Source: Firmicutes bacterium UBA1535 (GTDB lineage Bacteria; Bacillota; Clostridia; Tissierellales; Sedimentibacteraceae). Taken from it: 11,811 bases of DNA. A model generated the notes under the pieces. The model saw only the letters and a list, made by a program, of their open reading frames with translations, had not been told where the DNA came from and did not search any database. The translations under genes and the position numbers were made by a program. Below are positions 1 to 4,997 of this stretch, piece after piece; the stretch's first letter is position 1; each line of letters starts with the position of its first letter. The stretch covers positions 1,553-13,363 of the forward strand of contig DCPV01000240.1 of assembly GCA_002323775.1 (NCBI GenBank), read 5' to 3'.

Positions 1-49
1 AGATTCTATGAGATCTGTAATAGAAATAAAAAAACCGGGAACGAAATAA
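1..49 (+). CDS. sdaAB: C-terminal end of probable L-serine dehydratase beta subunit (partial)
   Basis: The window opens inside a reading frame (first full codon at position 2) that gives DSMRSVIEIKKPGTK and stops with TAA at 47-49. It ends 19 bases before the start of the serine dehydratase alpha subunit. In Firmicutes the two-subunit iron-sulfur L-serine dehydratase is encoded sdaAB-sdaAA, and the beta subunit ends in an ACT-like regulatory domain whose last strand is of the form 'xS(I/M)RxVxxI'. The tail seen here fits that. The call rests mainly on gene order and on these 15 residues, so it is an inference. The 5' part lies outside the window. Confidence 0.55.
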   Translation, partial: DSMRSVIEIKKPGTK

Positions 50-68
50 AGAAAGGAAAACAATTAAA

Positions 69-938
69 ATGTATAATAATGCAAAAGAACTGCTAAAAGA
101 ATGTATGGAAAAAAATCTTCCAATATCTGAAGTGGTTATAAATGATGAAATAGATTCAACAGCTGCAACGAGAGAAGAAATAGTATCAAGAATGAAGAAT
201 GTTCTTGATGTTATGAAGAAGTCGATAAGTGACATGGAAGCAAAGGAAACAATGGGAGGAATAATAGGGGGAGAAGCTCAGAAATTAGATGATTATGTTA
301 AAAGCAAAAAAACTATATGCGGAGGCTCAATAAACAGAGCGATGATTCGTGCCTTAGCTGCTGCACAGCACAATGCTTCGATGGGTAGAATTTGTGCAGC
401 ACCGACAGCAGGCTCAAGCGGAATAATCCCTGCTTCAATTGTAACTGGTGCTGAGGAGCTTGAATGTGATGAAGATGTGATTATAAGGGGACTTTTGACA
501 GCTTCTGGCATAGGTAAAATAATCATTCAAAATGCAACTGTTTCAGGTGCAGAAGGAGGATGTCAGGCAGAATGTGGCTCAGCAGCAGCGATGGCAGCAG
601 CGGGACTCGTTGAAATGGCAGGAGGAACTCCGAAAATGTCTTTAACAGCAGCAGCAATAGCACTTAAAAATGTTATGGGATTAATTTGTGATCCGATAGC
701 AGGACTTGTTGAATCTCCTTGTTCAAAGAGAAATTCATCTGGAGCAGTCAATGCTATGACCTCGGCAGAGCTTGCTTTATCGGGAATTACAAGTGTAGTA
801 GATTTTGATGAGACAGTAGAAGCTATGTATAGTGTCGGAAGAATGATGCACCCTAATTTAAGGGAAACAGCCTTAGGTGGGATTGCAGTAACTGAAACAG
901 GAATTGAATTATCTAAAAAAGTTCACGGTGAAAATTAA
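69..938 (+). CDS. sdaAA: L-serine dehydratase, iron-sulfur-dependent, alpha subunit
   Basis: This is the catalytic alpha chain of the [4Fe-4S] L-serine dehydratase (L-serine ammonia-lyase), a cytoplasmic enzyme that turns L-serine into pyruvate and ammonia. The protein has 289 residues, the normal length for the separate alpha subunit. Family blocks seen are GRICAAPTAGSSGIIP in the N-terminal third, GGCQAECGSAAAMAA near residues 163-177, and CDPIAGLVESPC near 207-218 followed by KRN. Cys165, Cys207 and Cys218 are spaced 42 and 11 residues apart. This matches the known spacing of the three cluster ligands in the Legionella enzyme (Cys343, Cys385, Cys396), so the cluster site looks intact. The ATG at 69 follows a purine-rich site GAAAGGA at 51-57. 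The gene lies 19 bases behind the probable sdaAB tail, so the two are almost certainly co-transcribed. The cluster normally makes this enzyme oxygen-sensitive, which fits an anaerobe using serine catabolically. Confidence 0.95.
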   Translation: MYNNAKELLKECMEKNLPISEVVINDEIDSTAATREEIVSRMKNVLDVMKKSISDMEAKETMGGIIGGEAQKLDDYVKSKKTICGGSINRAMIRALAAAQHNASMGRICAAPTAGSSGIIPASIVTGAEELECDEDVIIRGLLTASGIGKIIIQNATVSGAEGGCQAECGSAAAMAAAGLVEMAGGTPKMSLTAAAIALKNVMGLICDPIAGLVESPCSKRNSSGAVNAMTSAELALSGITSVVDFDETVEAMYSVGRMMHPNLRETALGGIAVTETGIELSKKVHGEN

Positions 939-964
939 AATTGATATTAGAAAGGGACGTAAAT

Positions 965-1393
965 ATGAGCAGTTTGAATCTAGCGCAAGAAACAATGTAC
1001 AATGAAAATCAAAAAATAGTTATAGTTAATAACAATAAGGTTATATATAAAAATGATGGTTTTGGAATAAAACCTTTATATTTAGCATATATGAAGATTA
1101 GGGACCAAATGAAAGAAGCTTCCTGTTCTGATAGAGTTATAGGGAAGGCGGCAGCATGGATATACAGAGAAGCGGATATCAAGGAATTGTACTGTGAAGT
1201 CATAACTACAAGAGCAAAAAATTTGCTTATTGATAATGGTATAAAGCTGATATTTGTAGAAGAAGTTGAGTTTATAGAGAATAGAGATAAAACCGGAATG
1301 TGTCCGGTTGAGACTCTTGCTAAAGATGAAGAAGATTTTGAAAATTTATTAGTTAATATTGAAAAATTTTTAGTTGAAAAAGGCTTATTATAA
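965..1393 (+). CDS. DUF1893 family protein (TM1506-like)
   Basis: The 142-residue protein matches the DUF1893 family by its block pattern: a short N-terminal strand region with IVIVNNNKVIYKNDGFGIKPL, the segment SDRVIGKAAAWIY, and near the C-terminus IENRDKTGMCPVE. From memory, the structure of the Thermotoga homologue TM1506 resembles the cytidine-deaminase fold. The zinc-binding H/C-x-E and PCxxC motifs of true deaminases are not visible here, so no enzyme activity is claimed and the function is unknown. The ATG at 965 is preferred because AAAGGG at 951-956 lies eight bases upstream. An in-frame TTG at 941 would add eight residues but lies upstream of that site. The gene begins 26 bases after sdaAA and probably belongs to the same transcript. 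Confidence 0.8.
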   Translation: MSSLNLAQETMYNENQKIVIVNNNKVIYKNDGFGIKPLYLAYMKIRDQMKEASCSDRVIGKAAAWIYREADIKELYCEVITTRAKNLLIDNGIKLIFVEEVEFIENRDKTGMCPVETLAKDEEDFENLLVNIEKFLVEKGLL

Positions 1394-1396
1394 AAA

Positions 1397-1414
1397 AGCG
1401 AAACAAATTTCGCT
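1397..1414 (-). terminator. Perfect 7-bp hairpin with its T-run on the minus strand
   Basis: AGCGAAA, a four-base CAAA loop and TTTCGCT form a perfect stem immediately after the DUF1893 stop codon. On the + strand the stem is preceded by six A residues and followed by CCATAAAT, so there is no U-tract for a + strand terminator. Read on the - strand it would be followed by a run of T, as an intrinsic terminator should be, although no minus-strand gene is seen upstream of it. It may only be an mRNA 3'-end or processing hairpin. Confidence 0.35.
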
Positions 1415-1504
1415 CCATAAATACACACTATGATAGTAGAGTCTAATTTTACTCCATCCGTTTTATAATTATAAACAGTAACAGATAAGGGAGAATAGTT
1501 TAAT

Positions 1505-2359
1505 ATGAACAGAATTAAGCTTAATTCGTATGCGAAAATAAATTTATTTTTAGATGTTATAAATAAGAGAGAAGATGGTTATCATAATATAAAATCTGTC
1601 ATGCAAAGAGTAGATTTATATGATAAATTACAAATATTTGAAAATAAATCAGGCGTAGAATTATCTTGTGACAATCATAAAATACCAGTTGATGAAAGGA
1701 ACACTTGTCACAAGGCTGCAACACTAATAAAAGAAAAATTTAATATAAACACAGGTATAAAAATAGCAATAAAAAAGACAATACCATCTGGAGCAGGTCT
1801 TGCAGGAGGCAGTTCAAATGCGGCCACTGTGATAACAGGTCTTAATGAGCTTTGGAACTTAGGCATGACTAGCCAAGAGATGCAAGAGCTAGGTGTAAAG
1901 GTAGGAGCGGATGTGGCTTTTTGTCTTAAAGGCGGAACTTGCCTGTGCGAAGGACTTGGTGATATAATCACAGAACTGAATCCGTTTATGTGGGAAAATA
2001 TACTTATAATTAAGCCGAGCTATAGCATTTCTACACCACTTGCATATAACACACTCAAAGAGGATGAACACAATCGTTATATAGACAATAAAATTTTGAA
2101 TTACATAAATAGCAGTGATTATTATAATACTTGCTTGTCAGTAGCTAATACTCTTGAACTTGCAGCTTTTAGACTACAGCCTAAGATAACTTTAATTAAA
2201 GATGATTTAAAAAGCACAGGTGCAATTTCTTCACTTATGACAGGCAGCGGTTCTGCTGTTTTTGGCTTTTATAATGATAAATTTTCTATCATGAAAGCAT
2301 ATGAAATTTTATCTAAAAAATATAAGAGAATATTTATTTGCAAAACTGTAAATAAATAA
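1505..2359 (+). CDS. ispE: 4-(cytidine 5'-diphospho)-2-C-methyl-D-erythritol kinase
   Basis: This cytoplasmic GHMP-superfamily kinase phosphorylates the 2-hydroxyl of CDP-methylerythritol with ATP, the fourth step of the MEP (non-mevalonate) route to isopentenyl diphosphate. The 284 residues are the usual length. The N-terminus carries the signature SYAKINLFLDV with the catalytic lysine at about Lys11, then REDGYHNIKSVMQ, which binds the substrate. The glycine-rich ATP-binding loop PSGAGLAGGSSNAA covers about residues 94-107. GADVAFCLKGG holds the catalytic aspartate, about Asp136. The C-terminal GHMP motif MTGSGSAVFGFY is also present, so all key residues look intact. The ATG at 1505 follows AAGGGAGAA (about 1487-1495). 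The 111-base gap upstream contains a hairpin and a TATAAT at about 1465-1470 without a clear -35 box, so the gene may be partly separate from the sda operon. Confidence 0.96.
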   Translation: MNRIKLNSYAKINLFLDVINKREDGYHNIKSVMQRVDLYDKLQIFENKSGVELSCDNHKIPVDERNTCHKAATLIKEKFNINTGIKIAIKKTIPSGAGLAGGSSNAATVITGLNELWNLGMTSQEMQELGVKVGADVAFCLKGGTCLCEGLGDIITELNPFMWENILIIKPSYSISTPLAYNTLKEDEHNRYIDNKILNYINSSDYYNTCLSVANTLELAAFRLQPKITLIKDDLKSTGAISSLMTGSGSAVFGFYNDKFSIMKAYEILSKKYKRIFICKTVNK

Positions 2360-2428
2360 AGAGTATATAATTCATGTAGAAAAACTATACATTAAATACT
2401 ACATAACTTTTAAGGAGGATTTTAGAAT

Positions 2429-3112
2429 ATGGGTGGAGTAACATTTCCAGTAGCTTTTTTCGGGGGCATAACTTCATTTTTTTCACCTTGCATACTTCCG
2501 CTTATACCAGCATATATAGCGTATGTCGCAGGTGTATCAATTGATGATAACACAAAAAAAGGAAAGTTTTTAATATTTACGAGAACAATAGGATTTATAA
2601 TTGGATTTACAATTATATTTATGATTTTGGGCGGAGCTGTTTCTGCTTTAGGTGGTTTCATCTCGAAAAATATGAAGACTTTCAGATTTATAAGCGGAGC
2701 GATAATAATAATTTTAGGATTTAATATGCTTGGTCTTATAAAATTAAAATTTTTTAATTTTACGTCTAATATGAGGACTCCTAAAACTAAAGGCTTTTTA
2801 GGTTCAATTTTGATGGGAATGTCTTTATCTATAGGCTGGACGCCTTGTATAGGTACAGTTTTGGCTTCAATACTTTTTATGGCTGCGGGTCAAACAGGTT
2901 TTGGGCAAGGAGTAATGCTTTTGCTTGTATATTCGTTAGGCTTTGCAATACCATTTATCATAGTGTCATTTATACTTAATTTATTTGACAAGAATATGGC
3001 AAAATTTGAGAAAGCAAGTGTTTATATAAATAAGATAGGCGGAGTAATTATAATTATTGTTGGTATATTGATAATGTTTGATAAATTAACAATTATAAAT
3101 AGATTTTTATAA
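2429..3112 (+). CDS. ccdA: CcdA/DsbD-type transmembrane thiol electron carrier
   Basis: This is a six-helix inner-membrane protein of the CcdA/DsbD-beta family, which passes electrons from cytoplasmic thioredoxin to thiol-disulfide proteins outside the membrane. It has 227 residues, typical for CcdA. Both halves of the internal repeat carry the family cysteine: FFSPCILPLIPAY with Cys21 in helix 1, and GWTPCIGTVLASIL with Cys140 in helix 4. These form the redox-active pair. The other helices are long runs of I, L, F, V and G, including the last one near residues 200-218. A strong ribosome binding site AAGGAGGA (about 2411-2418) precedes the ATG. Only 29 bases separate it from the following thioredoxin-like lipoprotein gene, its probable partner. 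No cytochrome c genes are visible nearby, so a role in cytochrome c maturation is not implied; general reduction of exported proteins is equally possible. The symbol denotes the family. Confidence 0.88.
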   Translation: MGGVTFPVAFFGGITSFFSPCILPLIPAYIAYVAGVSIDDNTKKGKFLIFTRTIGFIIGFTIIFMILGGAVSALGGFISKNMKTFRFISGAIIIILGFNMLGLIKLKFFNFTSNMRTPKTKGFLGSILMGMSLSIGWTPCIGTVLASILFMAAGQTGFGQGVMLLLVYSLGFAIPFIIVSFILNLFDKNMAKFEKASVYINKIGGVIIIIVGILIMFDKLTIINRFL

Positions 3113-3141
3113 AAATTTTATAGAGGGAGAGTAAAATTGCA

Positions 3142-3675
3142 ATGAAAAAAATATTTATTATATTATTGCTTATGGCAATGATGCTTGTTAGTGCTTGTGC
3201 AAAGGATAAGGCTGAAATTCCGAAAGATGTTGAAGGTGCAACAAATGAGGTATCAAATACAGAAAGAAAACCAGTTATGGCTCCAGATTTTGAGCTAAAG
3301 GACATGGAAGGCAATACAGTAAAACTTAGTGATTTCCTTGGTAAAAAGGTTATGCTTAATTTTTGGGCAACATGGTGTAAATTCTGTGTTCAGGAAATGC
3401 CTGATTTGATGAAGCTGCAAGAAGCACATAAAGACGACTTAGTAATATTGTATGTGAATGTTGGAGAATCAAAGGATAAAGTACAAAAATTTATTGATGA
3501 GCATAAATTAACAGGTACAGTACTTTTAGATGAAAAAATGGAAGTAGCATCTATGTATGGAGTAGACGCATATCCAACAACATTTGCTATAAATGAAAAA
3601 GGTGAAATGATAACATCTTGGAAAGGCATGATGGATTCCAATTTAATGGAGCAAATGTATAATGTAATAAAATAA
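3142..3675 (+). CDS. TlpA/ResA-like thioredoxin-fold lipoprotein
   Basis: The 177-residue protein begins with a lipoprotein signal peptide: MKK, a hydrophobic stretch and the lipobox LVSAC, so Cys19 would be lipidated and the protein anchored on the outer face of the membrane. A charged linker of about 35 residues follows. The thioredoxin fold starts near APDFELKDMEGNTVKLSDF, has the active site WATWCKFC (Cys79 and Cys82), and has the cis-proline loop DAYPTTF (Pro145). This is the AhpC/TSA-Redoxin layout of TlpA, ResA and StoA. The expected role is reduction of disulfides in exported proteins, using electrons from the CcdA-type protein encoded just upstream. The target cannot be read from sequence; apocytochrome c, a methionine sulfoxide reductase or other exported enzymes are possible. 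The ATG at 3142 follows GAGGGAGA at 3123-3130. The gene ends six bases before a strong terminator. Confidence 0.9.
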   Translation: MKKIFIILLLMAMMLVSACAKDKAEIPKDVEGATNEVSNTERKPVMAPDFELKDMEGNTVKLSDFLGKKVMLNFWATWCKFCVQEMPDLMKLQEAHKDDLVILYVNVGESKDKVQKFIDEHKLTGTVLLDEKMEVASMYGVDAYPTTFAINEKGEMITSWKGMMDSNLMEQMYNVIK

Positions 3676-3680
3676 GATAA

Positions 3681-3720
3681 AAATCAAAGAAAATATTTTA
3701 TTTTCTTTGATTTTTTTATT
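3681..3720 (+). terminator. Strong intrinsic terminator after the ccdA-tlpA unit
   Basis: A perfect 15-bp stem runs from 3681-3695 to 3699-3713 with a three-base TTT loop. The 3' arm passes directly into a T-run ending in TTTTTTATT. It begins six bases after the lipoprotein stop codon and closes the operon. The stem is mostly A/T, but its length makes it convincing. Confidence 0.93.
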
Positions 3721-3763
3721 GTATTAAGCTTTTCTCTTAATTTATTTTGTATCCTTAAATTTT

Positions 3764-3792
3764 TTGACAACGACAGTTTTCTTCTTCATAAC
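3764..3792 (+). promoter_or_regulatory. Candidate sigma-A-type promoter between two terminators
   Basis: A perfect -35 box TTGACA at 3764-3769 is followed after 17 bases by CATAAC at 3787-3792, which matches the -10 consensus at four of six positions. Transcription from it would start near 3799 and run into the terminator at 3878-3907, giving an RNA of roughly 105 bases with no open frame. The weak -10 box makes this tentative. Confidence 0.3.
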
Positions 3793-3877
3793 TTAAACGA
3801 TTTTAGTAACATAAAAAGAAGCTTAGTTTTTAAAATCTGACAAGCAATAATATTGATAAGTAATTATATTAATAGCT

Positions 3878-3907
3878 AAAAAGACGGCAATTGCCGTCTT
3901 TTTATTT
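3878..3907. terminator. Palindromic, bidirectional intrinsic terminator
   Basis: AAAAAGACGGC, the loop AATT and GCCGTCTTTTT form a perfect 11-bp stem with a G/C-rich centre, followed by TATTTT. Because the A-run mirrors the T-run it could work in both directions. No annotated gene ends within 200 bases upstream on the + strand apart from the one already closed by the terminator at 3681-3720. It may therefore serve a small RNA, or be left over from a lost gene. Confidence 0.85.
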
Positions 3908-4155
3908 TTACCTGATAATAAGCGTGTTATAACTATAAGAAATACACCATATCATCAATTTATTTGATTTATTGTTTAATATAAAAGTAAAGTATTAGCC
4001 TCTAAAAATATTACAGATTACTCATGTATTACAAGGAATATTACGGTTATAATTTAGTTAGTATTAATTTAAGAAATCAACCCGCTCATATGGTAATCAT
4101 GAAGGCACAAAAGATAAATTTCTTTTTTTTCTTTTAGTTTATTTATATAGTCTAT

Positions 4156-4169
4156 ATGTGCATACACAT
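4156..4169. promoter_or_regulatory. Small inverted repeat upstream of the XRE regulator
   Basis: ATGTG-CATA-CACAT is a perfect 5-4-5 dyad about 70 bases upstream of the XRE gene start. XRE-family repressors often bind short dyads near their own promoter, so this is a possible operator. No convincing -35/-10 pair could be placed around it, and a 5-bp dyad can arise by chance in AT-rich DNA. Confidence 0.25.
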
Positions 4170-4236
4170 CATTATATTATAGGCAAAATGATTATACAAT
4201 ATAAGCATATAGTTGGATTAAGGATGGTGAATTAAA

Positions 4237-4581
4237 ATGATTTTAGATTATAAATCTATAGGTACACGTATTAAAAATCTGCGTATAAATCAGAATATGA
4301 CACAGGAGAGACTAGCAGAGTTTGCTGGGTTATCCATAACTCATACAAGTCATGTTGAAACTGGCAACACTAAGGTGAGTCTTCCTTCGCTTGTGAAAAT
4401 AGCAAATGCTCTTGGAGTGACCTTGGATGAACTTGTGTGCGATAGTATTATCAAGGGAAAAGCAGTATTTGAAAATGAACTTGCCACAACGATAAGCGAT
4501 TGCAGCGAATTGGAAATTAGGATAATTTCTGATATGGCTAAGGCACTCAAAAAAAGCATGCGTGAAAGAATAAAATCTTGA
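4237..4581 (+). CDS. XRE-family helix-turn-helix transcriptional regulator
   Basis: The 114-residue protein has a Cro/CI-type HTH_3 domain over about residues 8-63: IGTRIKNLRINQNMTQERLAEFAGLS, then HVETGNTKVSLPSLVKIANALGVTLDEL. The MTQ(E)xLAEFAGLS recognition-turn layout and the ALGVTLDEL end are typical of the family. The remaining roughly 50 residues are charged and probably helical, with no recognised sensor or protease domain, and may serve in dimerisation. The ATG at 4237 follows AAGGATGG (about 4220-4227). It is probably a cytoplasmic DNA-binding repressor, but its target is unknown. Three of its six arginines use CGT, unlike the genes upstream of 3720, so it groups with the right-hand regulatory cluster. 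Proteins of this type occur in both chromosomal and mobile DNA. Confidence 0.88.
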   Translation: MILDYKSIGTRIKNLRINQNMTQERLAEFAGLSITHTSHVETGNTKVSLPSLVKIANALGVTLDELVCDSIIKGKAVFENELATTISDCSELEIRIISDMAKALKKSMRERIKS

Positions 4582-4675
4582 CTAAATGATATAAAAAAAC
4601 TAGATGAATATATATTTGATTTTTTAAAAATATGGTAAAGTAATGAAAACAAATTACAAATAAATAAAAGGTAAT

Positions 4676-4718
4676 ATATATTTCTACATTTAGTATATTA
4701 CTATATATTGAAATATAT
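4676..4718. promoter_or_regulatory. 9-bp inverted repeat overlapping the small HTH gene promoter
   Basis: ATATATTTC at 4676-4684 and GAAATATAT at 4710-4718 are perfect inverted copies separated by 25 bases. The right arm overlaps the -35 box at 4708-4713, so a protein bound to both arms could block RNA polymerase. A shorter nested dyad (TAATATA and TATATTA) lies within the same segment. The sequence is nearly pure A/T, so chance occurrence is a real alternative. Confidence 0.35.
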
Positions 4719-4736
4719 AATTTTTTGTGATAGAAT
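4708..4736 (+). promoter_or_regulatory. Sigma-A-type promoter for the 58-aa HTH gene and probably the LuxR gene
   Basis: TTGAAA at 4708-4713, a 17-base spacer and TAGAAT at 4731-4736 each match the consensus boxes at five of six positions with ideal spacing. A start near 4743 would leave a leader of about 15 bases containing the TGGAGA ribosome binding site before the ATG at 4758. This is the best-looking promoter in the window. Confidence 0.6.
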
Positions 4737-4757
4737 AAAAGAAATGGAGATGTTATA

Positions 4758-4934
4758 ATGGAATACTTAACAGTAAAAGAAGCTGGAGAAAAATGGGGTA
4801 TCGGCAGTAGAATGGTAACACTGTACTGTGCAAATGACCGAATTAAAGGCGTTGTGAAAAAAGGGAATCTTTGGTTAATTCCTGAAGATACTCCAAAACC
4901 GAATGATATGAGAAGAAAGTCTTCTAAAAAATAA
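4758..4934 (+). CDS. Small excisionase/MerR-like helix-turn-helix DNA-binding protein
   Basis: This 58-residue ORF begins MEYLTVKEAGEKWGIGSRMV, continues TLYCANDRIKGVVKKGNLWL and then IPEDTPKPNDMRRKSSKK. The pattern 'YLTVKEAGEKWGIGSRxVTxYCxxxRIxGxxKxGxxWLIPED' is the winged-helix layout of small MerR/excisionase-like (HTH_17-type) proteins, with the helix-turn-helix in residues 4-25 and the wing near residues 30-42. The tail is strongly basic. A TGGAGA site at 4745-4750 lies seven bases before the ATG. The stop is 63 bases before the LuxR-family gene, so the two may be co-transcribed from the promoter at 4708-4736. Such proteins act as DNA-bending or recombination-directionality factors or as small regulators. 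No integrase is seen here, so a regulatory role beside the LuxR protein is as likely as an excisionase role. Confidence 0.82.
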   Translation: MEYLTVKEAGEKWGIGSRMVTLYCANDRIKGVVKKGNLWLIPEDTPKPNDMRRKSSKK

Positions 4935-4997
4935 GTGCTTGTATCAATACTTAAAATTGAAAGGCATGTTCTCCATTAGCAGATTGGAGGAAAATAA

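Larger units (their letters stand above)
3721..4236. other. 516-bp AT-rich intergenic region with no convincing gene
   Basis: The region holds a promoter-like pair at 3764-3792, a palindromic terminator at 3878-3907 and a small inverted repeat at 4156-4169. The remaining 3908-4155 is AT-rich. Its only reading frame of any note is 37 codons at 4024-4137, with no ribosome binding site and a tail encoded by a T-run, and I do not accept it as a gene. The stretch separates two sets of genes that differ in arginine codon use, so it may be the edge of acquired DNA. I see no tRNA, integrase or direct-repeat attachment site in it. Confidence 0.7.

Noticed and set aside
941..964. TTG start for the DUF1893 gene, adding eight residues
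   Set aside because: The only good ribosome binding site (951-956) lies downstream of this TTG and at ideal distance from the ATG at 965.
293..1428. Several minus-strand ORFs opposite sdaAA and the DUF1893 gene
   Set aside because: They mirror strongly conserved + strand genes, have no family patterns and no plausible initiation signals.
2396..2406. ATACTACATAA upstream of ccdA, identical to part of dyad copy A
   Set aside because: The second dyad arm is missing, and an 11-base match in DNA this AT-rich is expected by chance.
4024..4137. 37-codon ORF starting MYYKEYYGYN and ending in a run of phenylalanines
   Set aside because: There is no ribosome binding site, the tail is encoded by a T-run, and nothing is recognisable in it. 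It could be debris from an old gene, but this cannot be supported.
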